NCBI GenBank assembly: GCA_963736975.1
Contig: CAVTQY010000001.1
Coordinates: 1,922,001 to 1,986,000 of the forward strand
Direction: 5' to 3'
Length of the DNA stretch: 64,000 nt
Source of the DNA: CAVTQY01 sp963736975
GTDB lineage: Bacteria > Pseudomonadota > Alphaproteobacteria > Acetobacterales > Acetobacteraceae
Positions within the stretch are counted from its first letter, which is position 1. Each line of letters opens with the position of its first letter. The position numbers were made by a program, and so were the translations under genes. Below, in pieces: positions 26,963 to 35,100 of this stretch. The notes under the pieces were generated by a model that was not told the origin of the DNA, searched no databases, and saw nothing but the letters and a program-made list of their open reading frames with translations.

Positions 26963-27325
26963 ATGAGCGGTCCTGAAAGCACGCATGCACGAGCCGCCAA
27001 AAGCCCGCTGCTGCTCGCGGCGGGCGGATTCGCTGCCGCGTTCGGCGCGGCATCATGCTGTGGCCTTCCTGTGCTGCTCGGGTCCATCGGACTGGGCAGC
27101 GGATGGCTTGTCGGCGTGGCGTGGTTGGCTGCGCCGCATCGCACAGCGCTGCTGGTTGCCGCCGTGGTCTTCCTCGCGAGCGCTGGCGCGGCGTTTCTGT
27201 GGCGTCGCCGTCTGACCGCTTGCGCGACGGGTCCCTTCCTGGGTCGGACGGCTGCAACTGCCGCACTGACAGCCATGCTACTGATCGGCAGTGTGTTGGT
27301 GTTGCTCGGTTATCTCTATGCCTGA
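26963..27325 (+). CDS. MerT-like mercuric ion transport membrane protein
   Basis: A 120-residue protein with three helices. The first reads AAGGFAAAFGAASCCGLPVL with vicinal Cys32-Cys33, the metal-accepting pair of MerT. After GSIGLGSGWLVG a second helix follows. The cytoplasmic loop has a single cysteine (LTACATGP) where classical MerT has two. That loop difference and the missing merP and merA make it a divergent member. It probably takes metal ions across the inner membrane. Confidence 0.8.
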   Translation: MSGPESTHARAAKSPLLLAAGGFAAAFGAASCCGLPVLLGSIGLGSGWLVGVAWLAAPHRTALLVAAVVFLASAGAAFLWRRRLTACATGPFLGRTAATAALTAMLLIGSVLVLLGYLYA

Positions 27326-27335
27326 GGGAACACGG

Positions 27336-27548
27336 ATGACGCTTAAGTCGACTATCACCTGCCCGCGTTGCGGGGCCGCGAAGCCCGAAATCATGCCGAC
27401 CGACGCTTGCGTGTTCTTCTATGAATGCACAGGTTGCGGCGAGCGATTGCAGCCGAAGGACGGCGACTGTTGCGTGTTCTGCTCCTACGGCTCGGTGCCC
27501 TGTCCACCCGTTCAGGCGGGTGAGATACCAACCTGCCGCCCCCGCTGA
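27336..27548 (+). CDS. GDCCVxC domain-containing small cysteine-rich protein
   Basis: A 70-residue protein with ten cysteines: a C-P-R-C knuckle (Cys9, Cys12), Cys25, a C-T-G-C knuckle (Cys31, Cys34), then GDCCVFC (Cys45, Cys46, Cys49), Cys56 and Cys67. The GDCCVxC motif names a small family, some members of which use selenocysteine. This one uses cysteine. Such genes often neighbour mercury genes. It probably binds metal or handles thiols in the cytoplasm. It starts 10 bp after the MerT-like stop. Confidence 0.82.
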   Translation: MTLKSTITCPRCGAAKPEIMPTDACVFFYECTGCGERLQPKDGDCCVFCSYGSVPCPPVQAGEIPTCRPR

Positions 27549-27564
27549 TTGGCGAGTTGCTCGA

Positions 27565-27786
27565 TTAGGCCGCCGTTTGGGCGCGGTGCCAGCGACGCAA
27601 GGCAACGAGGGCCCATATCGCTTCAATCAAGCCGAACGGCCACGCACCCTGGAGAAAGCCGTAGGCCGATCCGAGGCCACATGAGACTGCAAAAGCGAGG
27701 ACGAACCACGGGCTACGTTCTTCCAGTGTGTAGCAAACCAGCATCATGGTAACGGCAAAGAGACCGAATGCTGTAAGGCTGTTCAT
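27565..27786 (-). CDS. Small two-to-three-helix membrane protein
   Basis: A 73-residue protein beginning MNSLTAFGLFAVTMMLVCYT with further helices (PWFVLAFAVSCGLGSAYGFL, WPFGLIEAIWALVALRRW). It resembles small uncharacterised membrane proteins seen across alphaproteobacteria, but I know no function. It converges on the GDCCVxC gene, 17 bp apart, and lies inside the direct repeats. Confidence 0.7.
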   Translation of the reverse strand: MNSLTAFGLFAVTMMLVCYTLEERSPWFVLAFAVSCGLGSAYGFLQGAWPFGLIEAIWALVALRRWHRAQTAA

Positions 27787-27842
27787 TGTAGATTTCCCTC
27801 GACGCATATCAACTATGCATGCGGCTGAGCCTGTCGCGAAGC

Positions 27843-27888
27843 GACTTATGCAACGTCCAAGCCACTGATTCTGCTGGCCCAGTGACCC
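27843..27888. repeat. 46-bp imperfect direct repeat, right copy
   Basis: Second copy of the sequence at 25875-25920, 41 of 46 positions identical, same orientation. Here it is non-coding, between the small membrane protein and the ligase gene. In the left copy these bases encode the MerR C-terminus, so the right copy could be a scar of an earlier duplication or insertion. Confidence 0.85.
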
Positions 27889-27909
27889 GGCGCGAAAATC
27901 TTATATAAG

Positions 27910-28905
27910 CTAAGCGGCGCGGGAGATCGAAATGATCTGATCCATCGTGCACTTTTCCGGTGCTTTATCGTCCCGCCAGCGGAGCAGACGGGAGCCGTGC
28001 CGAAACCGGCCATGCTCGACATGGTCGGCGCTGACTTCCACAACCAGTTCCGGCCGCAACGGCACGGCCTCGCGCTCCCGGTTGCTCCATCGGCTTTTCC
28101 CGCCGGGTGCCTTTCCGGTGAAGCCGCTGCCGCCGATCAGCGGCCGCAGCTTCTCTTCCAGCCCGTGTTCCTGTTCCGGCACGCCGCAGCGGCCGACATA
28201 GTTCAGACGTCCGTCGCAATCGTAGAGCCCGAGCAGCAAATACTCGATCCGACGTGTGTTCGCCTTGTAGTAGAGGCCGCCCAGCACGCAATCTACCGTT
28301 TGCCAGACCTTGTATTTCAGCATCGCGCGCCGCCCGGCTTGGTACGGGAGGTCGAGCCGCTTGACGACGATGCCGTCCAGACCGTGACCCACCCCCGCAA
28401 GCCAGCTTTGCGCTGTCTCGCGCGATCGGGTGCATTTCGACAGCACGAAGCTCGGGTTGCCGCCGGCCCGGCGAGCGAAAGCCTCGAGCGCGGCCTGGCG
28501 TTCGTCGAAGACCTGATCCAGGCGGGATCCCGCTTCGTCCGCCAGAAGATCGAAAGCGATGAACTGCGCCGGATGCTCCTGCGATAGTTTCCGGATACGG
28601 GACGCCGCGGGATGCAGCCGAAGCTGCAGTGTATCGAATGGCTGCTCGGGGATAATCAGCTCGCCATCGAGCACGAAGTGCTCGATGGGTAAGGTGAGGA
28701 AAGCGGCCGCGACTTCAGGGAAATAGCGGGCCAGCGGCCGTTGCCGGCGGGACTGAAGCTGCACGCTCTGTCCGTCGCGGAACACGAGGCACCGGAAGCC
28801 ATCATATTTCGGTTCGAACAGCCAACCGTCCCCCGCCGGCAGATCAGCGACGGGTTCGGCCTCCATTGGCTCGAGCGACAGGGGAACAGGAAGCGTCACC
28901 GGCAT
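27910..28905 (-). CDS. ATP-dependent DNA ligase, LigC type
   Basis: A 331-residue ligase. Motif I EPKYDGFR puts the adenylated lysine at residue 33. Other motifs are VLDGELIIP, AFDLLADE, LDGIVVKRLDLPY and MLKYKVWQTVD. An OB-fold follows. There is no DNA-binding N-terminal domain and no LigD polymerase or phosphoesterase module, so the architecture is that of LigC, used in stationary-phase repair. No ku gene is in the window. Confidence 0.92.
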   Translation of the reverse strand: MPVTLPVPLSLEPMEAEPVADLPAGDGWLFEPKYDGFRCLVFRDGQSVQLQSRRQRPLARYFPEVAAAFLTLPIEHFVLDGELIIPEQPFDTLQLRLHPAASRIRKLSQEHPAQFIAFDLLADEAGSRLDQVFDERQAALEAFARRAGGNPSFVLSKCTRSRETAQSWLAGVGHGLDGIVVKRLDLPYQAGRRAMLKYKVWQTVDCVLGGLYYKANTRRIEYLLLGLYDCDGRLNYVGRCGVPEQEHGLEEKLRPLIGGSGFTGKAPGGKSRWSNREREAVPLRPELVVEVSADHVEHGRFRHGSRLLRWRDDKAPEKCTMDQIISISRAA

Positions 28906-28969
28906 TTAACGCCGGGACGCGTTCTGTGTTCCCGGAACCGGGAGAACCTCCGGCACGTTCCGTCGAGGC

Positions 28970-30223
28970 ATGCCAAAACGAAACGTCGGGCGAGCCCTGG
29001 GGCTCGGTCTCATTACCGGTGCGGCCGACGACGACCCGTCGGCGATCGGCACCTATGCGAGCGCCGGCGCGCAACTCGGGCCATCCTTCCTCTGGGCAGC
29101 GCCAGTCACGCTCCCGATGATGTTCGCGGTCGTGTATCTCTCGGCCAAGCTCGGGCAAGTGTCCGGCCGCGGCCTGTTTCAGGTGATCCGTGACTATTAC
29201 CCGCGCTGGATCCTGTATCCGACGTTGATCGGTGTGATGACCGGCAACACGATCGAAGCAGGCGCCGATCTGGGTGGCATGGGCGCTGCCCTCAACCTGT
29301 TCGTACCCGTGCCGATTCCCTGGTTGGTTACGGCGATCGCGGTGGCTACGCTCTCATTGCAATTCTATGGCTCTTACGAGCTTATCCGAAACGTATTCCG
29401 TTGGCTGGCTGTCGTGCTGCTCGCCTATATTGGCGCGGGAATCCTGGCCAGGCCGGATTGGGGCGAGGTGTTGCGCGGCACGCTGGTGCCGACGATCCGT
29501 TTCGACCACAATTTTCTGACTATGGTGGTAGCCGTAATCGGCACCGCATTGTCCGCCTACATCTATAGTTGGCAGTCCAACGAGGAAGTCGAGGAGAAGA
29601 TCGCGGCGGGAAAGACACGCCTGTGGCAGCGCCGCGGCGCGAGCGAGGTGGAGTTGGAGCGCAGCGGGCGTGACGTTCTCATGGGTATGATCTTCTCGAC
29701 GCTGGTGATGTATTTCATCATTCTCTCCACGGCCGTGACGCTGCACAAGGCCGGGCAGACGGATATCCACAGCGCTGCAGACGCGGCCAGGGCGTTGCAG
29801 CCGGTTGCGGGCCGCTTCGCGGGCCTGCTTTTCCTGCTCGGCGTGATCGGCGTTGGCTTTCTCGCCGTGCCGGTGATGACGACGGGTGCCGCGTACGACC
29901 TGTCCCAGACCTTCGGCTGGCGGCACAGCCTGCACGCCAAGCCGACTGGAGCGAGGCCCTTCTACGCGGCAATCACCGGGTTTACGGCGGTCGCGGTCGG
30001 CATGAACTTCATCGGCCTGAACCCGATGCGCGCGCTGGTCTGGGCCGGGGTGGTGCAGGGTTTTTCGACGCCGCCCTTGCTGCTGATGATCCTGCTGATG
30101 ACCAACAGCCGGCGCATCATGGGTGACAAGGTCAACGGGCGCGGCATCAATGTACTCGCGGGAATTACGGTCGCGGTTATCTTCGCCGCTTCGATCGGAT
30201 TGGTCGTAAGCTGGTTTGTCTAG
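28970..30223 (+). CDS. NRAMP-family divalent metal transporter, divergent
   Basis: A 417-residue membrane protein with 11 or so helices and the NRAMP layout. The first helix carries GLITGAADDDPSAIGTYASA, in which the usual DPGN is replaced by DPSA. The helix-6 region reads SAYIYSWQSNEEVEEKI and lacks the MPH motif that binds soft transition metals. The family fold is clear but metal choice is not. Mg-like or other substrates are possible. It is divergent from the ligase with 64 bp between them, too short for a large riboswitch. Confidence 0.85.
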   Translation: MPKRNVGRALGLGLITGAADDDPSAIGTYASAGAQLGPSFLWAAPVTLPMMFAVVYLSAKLGQVSGRGLFQVIRDYYPRWILYPTLIGVMTGNTIEAGADLGGMGAALNLFVPVPIPWLVTAIAVATLSLQFYGSYELIRNVFRWLAVVLLAYIGAGILARPDWGEVLRGTLVPTIRFDHNFLTMVVAVIGTALSAYIYSWQSNEEVEEKIAAGKTRLWQRRGASEVELERSGRDVLMGMIFSTLVMYFIILSTAVTLHKAGQTDIHSAADAARALQPVAGRFAGLLFLLGVIGVGFLAVPVMTTGAAYDLSQTFGWRHSLHAKPTGARPFYAAITGFTAVAVGMNFIGLNPMRALVWAGVVQGFSTPPLLLMILLMTNSRRIMGDKVNGRGINVLAGITVAVIFAASIGLVVSWFV

Positions 30224-30235
30224 CAACCAACAGGT

Positions 30236-30997
30236 TTACCGCGGCGCCATCCGCAGAGCGCCATCCAGCCGGATCGTCTCTCCGTTCAGGAACGGATTGG
30301 CGATGATGTGCAGAACCAACGCCGCATATTCTTCCGGCCGCCCCAAGCGTGGCGGGAACGGCACAGAGTCGGCGAGGTTCTGCCGCACTTCGTCGGGCAG
30401 CGCGCCCAACATGGGTGTTTCGATCAGGCCTGGCGCCACCGTCACCACGCGGACGCCGGCGCGGGCCAGCTCGCGGGCGGCCGGCAGCGTCAATCCGACC
30501 ACGCCTGCCTTCGACGCCGCATAGGCCGCCTGCCCGATCTGCCCCTCATAGGCGGCGATCGAAGCGGTGTTGACAATCACACCCCGTTCGCCCTCGGCCA
30601 GCGGCTCCAACCGGCTCATCGCCGCGGCGGCGAGGCGCAGCATGTTGAATGTGCCGATCAGGTTGACACGGATCACCTGCTCGAATTTCTCCAGTGCCAT
30701 CGCCCCATCGCGGCCGACGATGCGCGCTGCCGGTCCGATGCCGGCGCAGTTCACGACCACGCGCGCCGGTCCATGCGCCTGCGCGGCCAGCGCGATTGCT
30801 GCTGTCGCCGCGGCCGCATCCGCAACATCGCAACTTGCCGCGATACCGCCGGTCCGCCTTGCGACGGCTTCCGCCGCTTCGCGGTTGAGGTCGAGCACCG
30901 TCACGCGCGCGCCTTCCGCCGCCAGCGCCTCCGCGGTCGCGGCGCCCAGCCCTGAGCCTCCACCCGTCACGATCGCCGCATGCCCGCGCAGATCCAT
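30236..30997 (-). CDS. Short-chain dehydrogenase (type-2 3-hydroxyacyl-CoA dehydrogenase-like)
   Basis: A 253-residue SDR. The cofactor motif is TGGGSGLGAATAEALA (residues 10-25) with an acidic VLDLNRE suggesting NAD. VVNCAGIG, then IVNTASIAAYEGQIGQAAYAASK holds the Ser-Tyr-Lys catalytic residues. The end (PRLGRPEEYAALVLHI, NGETIRLDGALRM) is typical of the HSD10-like group acting on short-chain hydroxyacyl-CoAs. Stands convergent to the NRAMP gene. Confidence 0.9.
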   Translation of the reverse strand: MDLRGHAAIVTGGGSGLGAATAEALAAEGARVTVLDLNREAAEAVARRTGGIAASCDVADAAAATAAIALAAQAHGPARVVVNCAGIGPAARIVGRDGAMALEKFEQVIRVNLIGTFNMLRLAAAAMSRLEPLAEGERGVIVNTASIAAYEGQIGQAAYAASKAGVVGLTLPAARELARAGVRVVTVAPGLIETPMLGALPDEVRQNLADSVPFPPRLGRPEEYAALVLHIIANPFLNGETIRLDGALRMAPR

Positions 30998-31065
30998 CCC
31001 TCGCCCCTTTCGCGCCGGACCGGGGTATCGAACAATGCGGTGATGCGAACAAGCCGAGGCACGCG

Positions 31066-32739
31066 ATGACCGCGACACAATGGGGTTTCACCTGCGAGAA
31101 GCAGCCCGCCACCGCGGCACGCGGCATGGTGGTCACAAACCATCCGCTCGCCTCCGCCGCCGGGGCGGAGATGCTGGCGGCCGGCGGCAACGCGATCGAT
31201 GCCGCGATAGCCGCCTTGTTCACGCTGACCGTGGTCGAGCCGATGATGGTGGGAATCCTCGGCGGTGGCATGGCTCATCTGCGCCTGGCGGACGGGCGCC
31301 ACGTAGTGATCGATGGCCAGAGCGCCGCGCCGCGCCGCACGGGTCCGACCACTTACACCCCGGACCCGAACGCAGCTCCCGGAACGATGGATGCGATCGG
31401 CCGAGCCAACGCAGTCGGCCCCAGTTCGGTCGCCACCTCAGGCAACCTCAAGGCCTGGTGCGAGGCGCTGTCCCGCTTCGGCAGCTTTCCACTGGCCGAT
31501 GTCGTCGAGCCGGCGATCCGGCACGCGTCGCGCGGCTTCCGCGTCACGTCCTATCTTGCGGACTGCGCCGGCGACGCTGCCGCCGATCTCGCTCGCGATC
31601 CGGAAGCCGCGCGACTCTATCTGCTAGGCGGCAGGCCGATCGAGTGCGGTGCGCGCCTGGTAAACGGCGATTACGCCGAGACGCTGCGAACCATAGCGCG
31701 CGAAGGGCCGGATGCGCTGTATGCCGGTGCGTTGGGCCGACACTACGCCGAGTACATGGCGAAATCCGGCGGCTATATCGGTATCGACGACATCACAGAC
31801 TATCGCACAGTCGAACGCAGCGCGCTGCGCGGCACCTATCGCGGGTTCGAGATCGTCGGGCCGCCACCGCCCAGCTCTGGACCGCTGCATATCATCGAGA
31901 TGCTGAACATTCTGGAAGGATACGATCTGCGCGCAATGGGGTTCGGGGCAACGGCGACGCTGCATCTGCTCGCCGAAGTGATGAAGCTGGCCTTCGCCGA
32001 CCGCGCGGCTGCCACCGCCGATCCGGATTTCGTTGCGGTCCCGGTGGAGCGGCTTACGTCGAAGAGCTATGCCGCTGAACGACGCGCGAAAATCGATCCC
32101 GACCGCGCCGGCAGCTTTACCGCCGGCGTCGCATCGGCGGAATCGGCCAACACCACGCACCTCACCGTCGCCGACGGACAGGGCAACATTGTCGTCAGCA
32201 CGCAAACCATCAACAGCCTGTTCGGGGCGCGCTTCATCGTACCGGGAACCGGCATGATTCCGAACAACTACATGTATCTGTTCACGCCCTATCCAGGTCG
32301 CGCCAACTCAGTAGCACCCGGCAAACGCGTAACCTCCTCGATGTCGCCGGTGATCGCGCTGCGTGACGGGAAACCGGTCTATGCGCTCGGACTGCCTGGG
32401 GGCATCCGTATCTTCGCCTCGGCGATGCAGGCACTGATCAACCTGATTGATTACGGCATGACGGTGCAGGAGGCGGTGGAGGCGCCGCGGCTCTGGACGC
32501 AAGGGTATCAGGTTGAGATAGAGCGCGGTTTCGGCAGCGACGCCGCCCAGAGGCTGCGCAACCGCGGGCACGACGTGGCGTTCGTGCCAACCGTTGCAGG
32601 CGGAATGAACGCGATCCACTTCGATCCCGGTGGCATGATGACCGGCGCTGCGTGCTGGCGCGCCGATGGCACGCCCATTGGTATTGGCAGCGGTCTCGCA
32701 CGCCCCGGCGTGCGCTTTCGGCCGGAGGCGGCGCGGTAA
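31066..32739 (+). CDS. Gamma-glutamyltransferase family enzyme (possibly HpxW-type oxamate amidohydrolase)
   Basis: A 557-residue Ntn-hydrolase. ASAAGAEMLAAGGNAIDAAI is the large-subunit start. Autocleavage should occur before Thr363 in SANTTHLTVADGQGNIV, the conserved N-terminal nucleophile of the small subunit, and PNNYMYLFTPYPG follows. No signal peptide is visible, so it is probably cytoplasmic, unlike classical periplasmic GGT. That fits the HpxW-like branch that acts on oxamate. The nearby hpxXYZ relics make this attractive but unproven. Confidence 0.8.
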   Translation: MTATQWGFTCEKQPATAARGMVVTNHPLASAAGAEMLAAGGNAIDAAIAALFTLTVVEPMMVGILGGGMAHLRLADGRHVVIDGQSAAPRRTGPTTYTPDPNAAPGTMDAIGRANAVGPSSVATSGNLKAWCEALSRFGSFPLADVVEPAIRHASRGFRVTSYLADCAGDAAADLARDPEAARLYLLGGRPIECGARLVNGDYAETLRTIAREGPDALYAGALGRHYAEYMAKSGGYIGIDDITDYRTVERSALRGTYRGFEIVGPPPPSSGPLHIIEMLNILEGYDLRAMGFGATATLHLLAEVMKLAFADRAAATADPDFVAVPVERLTSKSYAAERRAKIDPDRAGSFTAGVASAESANTTHLTVADGQGNIVVSTQTINSLFGARFIVPGTGMIPNNYMYLFTPYPGRANSVAPGKRVTSSMSPVIALRDGKPVYALGLPGGIRIFASAMQALINLIDYGMTVQEAVEAPRLWTQGYQVEIERGFGSDAAQRLRNRGHDVAFVPTVAGGMNAIHFDPGGMMTGAACWRADGTPIGIGSGLARPGVRFRPEAAR

Positions 32740-32748
32740 GGCAGGGGC

Positions 32749-33531
32749 TCAGCGCGGGTCCGCAGGGGCCATTGGGGGGCCGTCGCCCCCTCGGTCTTGC
32801 AGAACCAGCCGCTCCGGCTGAAGCAGCACGATGTGACCGCCATCGAATGCCAGCACCCCGTCCTGCTCCCAGCGACGAAGCTGGCGATTGACCTTTTCGC
32901 GCGACGCCCCGATCAGCGAGCCTAGGTCTTTCTGCGACAGGCGCAATTCGATCCGCGTGCCCCCGGGTGTTGGCTTGCCGCAATCACGTGCTAGCCGCAG
33001 CAGCACGCTGCCAAGCCGTCCCGGCAGGTCGCGCAACGCCAACTCCTCCACGGCCGTGTTGGCGCGGCGCAGGCGGGCGCAGAGGAAACCCATCAACCGA
33101 AGGCAGAGATCGACGTTGCCGCGCAGCAGATGCAGGAAACGCGCGCGATCCACGGTCAGCGCTACGCATTCGTCGATCGCAACCACATCCGCACTGCGCA
33201 GTTCGCCGTCGATCAGCGCGATCTCACCCAGCACTTCGCCCGGGCCGAGCACCGTCAGCGTTACCTCTCGTCCTCCCGCATCAGTGGACCCGACTCGTAC
33301 CCGACCGGCGACGATCACGGCCATGCCGGTACTCGGATCCCCCTTACGCATCAGGATCGCGCTCCGCGGATAGCGACGCATCACGGCATGGGCGAGGACT
33401 GAATCGAGCTCCTCCGGCCGCAGCACCTGAAACAGCCCGCTCGCCATCAGGGCCGCCCGTTTGCCTTCGCGGCTCATCGCTTCCCGCGAGGTGCCGAGGT
33501 CAGCCGTTCCGGTTGTCACACCCGTTGTCAT
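32749..33531 (-). CDS. Crp/Fnr family transcriptional regulator
   Basis: A regulator of up to 260 residues. The cyclic-nucleotide-binding domain spans about residues 30-150 (KGDPSTGMAVIVAGRVRVG, LGPGEVLGEIALIDGELRSA). The C-terminal Crp-type helix-turn-helix reads RLSQKDLGSLIGASREKVNR with QLRRWEQDGVLAF. There are no Fnr cysteines. The first ATG, 33531, lies inside a 13-bp tandem repeat. The internal ATG at 33477 (MSREGKR) gives a more ordinary N-terminus. Confidence 0.9.
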   Translation of the reverse strand: MTTGVTTGTADLGTSREAMSREGKRAALMASGLFQVLRPEELDSVLAHAVMRRYPRSAILMRKGDPSTGMAVIVAGRVRVGSTDAGGREVTLTVLGPGEVLGEIALIDGELRSADVVAIDECVALTVDRARFLHLLRGNVDLCLRLMGFLCARLRRANTAVEELALRDLPGRLGSVLLRLARDCGKPTPGGTRIELRLSQKDLGSLIGASREKVNRQLRRWEQDGVLAFDGGHIVLLQPERLVLQDRGGDGPPMAPADPR

Positions 33532-33560
33532 CCCCCGTTGTCATCCCCCGTTGTCATCCC
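33521..33560. repeat. 13-bp tandem repeat, three copies, each with an ATG on the minus strand
   Basis: The unit cgttgtcatcccc recurs at 13-bp spacing, with cat (minus-strand ATG) at 33529-33531, 33542-33544 and 33555-33557. A degenerate fourth unit abuts at about 33510. Because 13 is not a multiple of three, each ATG lies in a different frame and only the one at 33531 reads the regulator. Confidence 0.85.
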
Positions 33561-33630
33561 ACTGGGGCTCCGTCTTGCCGCGGCCGCCCCGATACGGTCG
33601 GATAGCCGCCTCAGGTCAGGAGAGGCGCCG

Positions 33631-33942
33631 ATGATCCACGTCCTTGCCATCATTACCGCGAAACCGGGAAAGCGCGAGGAGATCCTTGCGGCGTTCCGCG
33701 CCAACATGCCGGCGGTGCATGCCGAGAACGGATGCATCGAATATGGACCGGCGATCGATGCAGCAGACGCCGGGGCCATACAGACGAAGCTGGGCGATGA
33801 CACGTTCGTTGTGGTGGAGAAGTGGGAGAGCCTCGACGCGCTAAAAGCGCACGCCGCGTCGCCCTATATGGCGGCCTACGCCGCGAAGACCCGCGAGATG
33901 ATCGCCAGCCGCGTCATCCACGTGCTGTCGCCGGCGGCGTAG
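33631..33942 (+). CDS. Antibiotic biosynthesis monooxygenase (ABM) family protein, YgiN-like
   Basis: A 103-residue ferredoxin-like protein. MIHVLAIITAKPGKREEILA, PAVHAENGCIEYGPAIDA and FVVVEKWESLDALKAHAASP match putative quinol monooxygenases of the YgiN type. An RBS (caggagagg) precedes the ATG at 33631. Single gene, divergent from the Crp-type regulator. Confidence 0.9.
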   Translation: MIHVLAIITAKPGKREEILAAFRANMPAVHAENGCIEYGPAIDAADAGAIQTKLGDDTFVVVEKWESLDALKAHAASPYMAAYAAKTREMIASRVIHVLSPAA

Positions 33943-33954
33943 CCGGGCGGCGGG

Positions 33955-34206
33955 CTACTGGTTGCTGGCTGCGGATTTCTCCGCCTTTTTCTTCTCGTGA
34001 TGGCCGATCCCCGCGCCCACTGCCGCACCGGCGAGCGCGTGGCCGCTGCCCACTTCATGTCCCGCCACGGCGCCGATCGCGGCGCCCTTGGCGGTGTCGT
34101 GTTTGCCCGGTTGGTCGGTGTCGGAGGCAGCGCTTGCCAGCATCGGAACGGCCGCGCAGCAGGCGGCAGCGAAGCCAGCCGCCAGCAGGGTGCGTTTGAT
34201 CTGCAT
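33955..34206 (-). CDS. Small exported glycine-zipper protein
   Basis: An 83-residue protein with a signal peptide ending in ASAAS (about residue 28) and a Gly-zipper stretch (AKGAAIGAVAGHEVGSGHAL with AGAAVGAGIGHHEKKK). This is the pattern of small YMGG-like Gly-zipper proteins that associate with the envelope. The tail is rich in Lys and His. Function unknown. Convergent to the ABM gene. Confidence 0.8.
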   Translation of the reverse strand: MQIKRTLLAAGFAAACCAAVPMLASAASDTDQPGKHDTAKGAAIGAVAGHEVGSGHALAGAAVGAGIGHHEKKKAEKSAASNQ

Positions 34207-34293
34207 GGGAACTCCTGTCGGGAACGGTCCGCGATAAACGGTGTGCCGGGCGGTTCAGTGCCAAGTACGGCGGGCACGTTGCCGTGAGATCGA

Positions 34294-35100
34294 CTATCGC
34301 AGCTCGATCCTCGCGCGTTCGCGGATCGTCGTTTCGTCCAACAGATAAAGCGCGTCGAGTATCTCCATTTGCAGCGAGCCCGATCCGCGCGCGCGTTCCG
34401 CCGCGATCTCGCCGGCGATGCCGATGATGACCAGGCCATGTGCCGTCGCCGCCAGCGTATCCGGTTCCACCGCAAGGCAGGCGCCGATAATGGCCGTCGC
34501 CGTGCAGCCGAGCCCGGTAACGCGCGTCATCATCGGGTGGCCGTTGCGTACGGCAATCACTTTGGTTCCATCTGTGATATAATCGGTAGCGCCGGTGACC
34601 GCGACCGCCGAGCCGGTCTGCGACGCCAGATGCTGCGCGGTTGCCACGGCCGCCTCCGCTCCAGCTGCGGAATCCACGCCTTTGCCGCCTCCGCCCTCAC
34701 CGGCCAGCGCCAGAATTTCCGAAGCATTACCGCGGATTGCTGCGGGCTTGCGCCTGATCACTTCGCGGGCGAGGCCGGTGCGATAATTGATCACCCCTAC
34801 GGCAACCGGGTCGAGCACCCAAGGTCGTCCGGCGGCTACCGCCGCGGCCACGGCCAGACGGATCGCCGCCGCGCGGTCGCTGCTCATCGTGCCGAGATTC
34901 ACCACCAGCGCCGCCGCTACCGCGGCGAATTCGGCAACCTCATCGACGCCCTCGACCATCGCCGGCGAGGCGCCCACCGCCAACAGCGCATTGGCCGTGC
35001 TGTTGGTGACAACGAGATTGGTGATGTTGTGCACCAGCGGCGCGCGCGCGCGAATGGCTGCGAGCGTCCGCCACACAGCCGCCGGGTCGGCCGCATTCAT
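34294..35100 (-). CDS. thiM: Hydroxyethylthiazole kinase
   Basis: A 268-residue kinase that phosphorylates 4-methyl-5-(2-hydroxyethyl)thiazole for thiamine salvage. The family hallmarks are PLVHNITNLVVTNSTANALL, ASPAMVEGVDEVAEFA, RPWVLDPVAVGV, IRGNASEILALAGE and RVTGLGCTATAIIGACLA. The ATG at 35100 overlaps the stop of the deacetylase-like gene upstream by four bases. No TPP riboswitch fits in the 65 bp ahead of the two-gene operon. Confidence 0.95.
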   Translation of the reverse strand: MNAADPAAVWRTLAAIRARAPLVHNITNLVVTNSTANALLAVGASPAMVEGVDEVAEFAAVAAALVVNLGTMSSDRAAAIRLAVAAAVAAGRPWVLDPVAVGVINYRTGLAREVIRRKPAAIRGNASEILALAGEGGGGKGVDSAAGAEAAVATAQHLASQTGSAVAVTGATDYITDGTKVIAVRNGHPMMTRVTGLGCTATAIIGACLAVEPDTLAATAHGLVIIGIAGEIAAERARGSGSLQMEILDALYLLDETTIRERARIELR

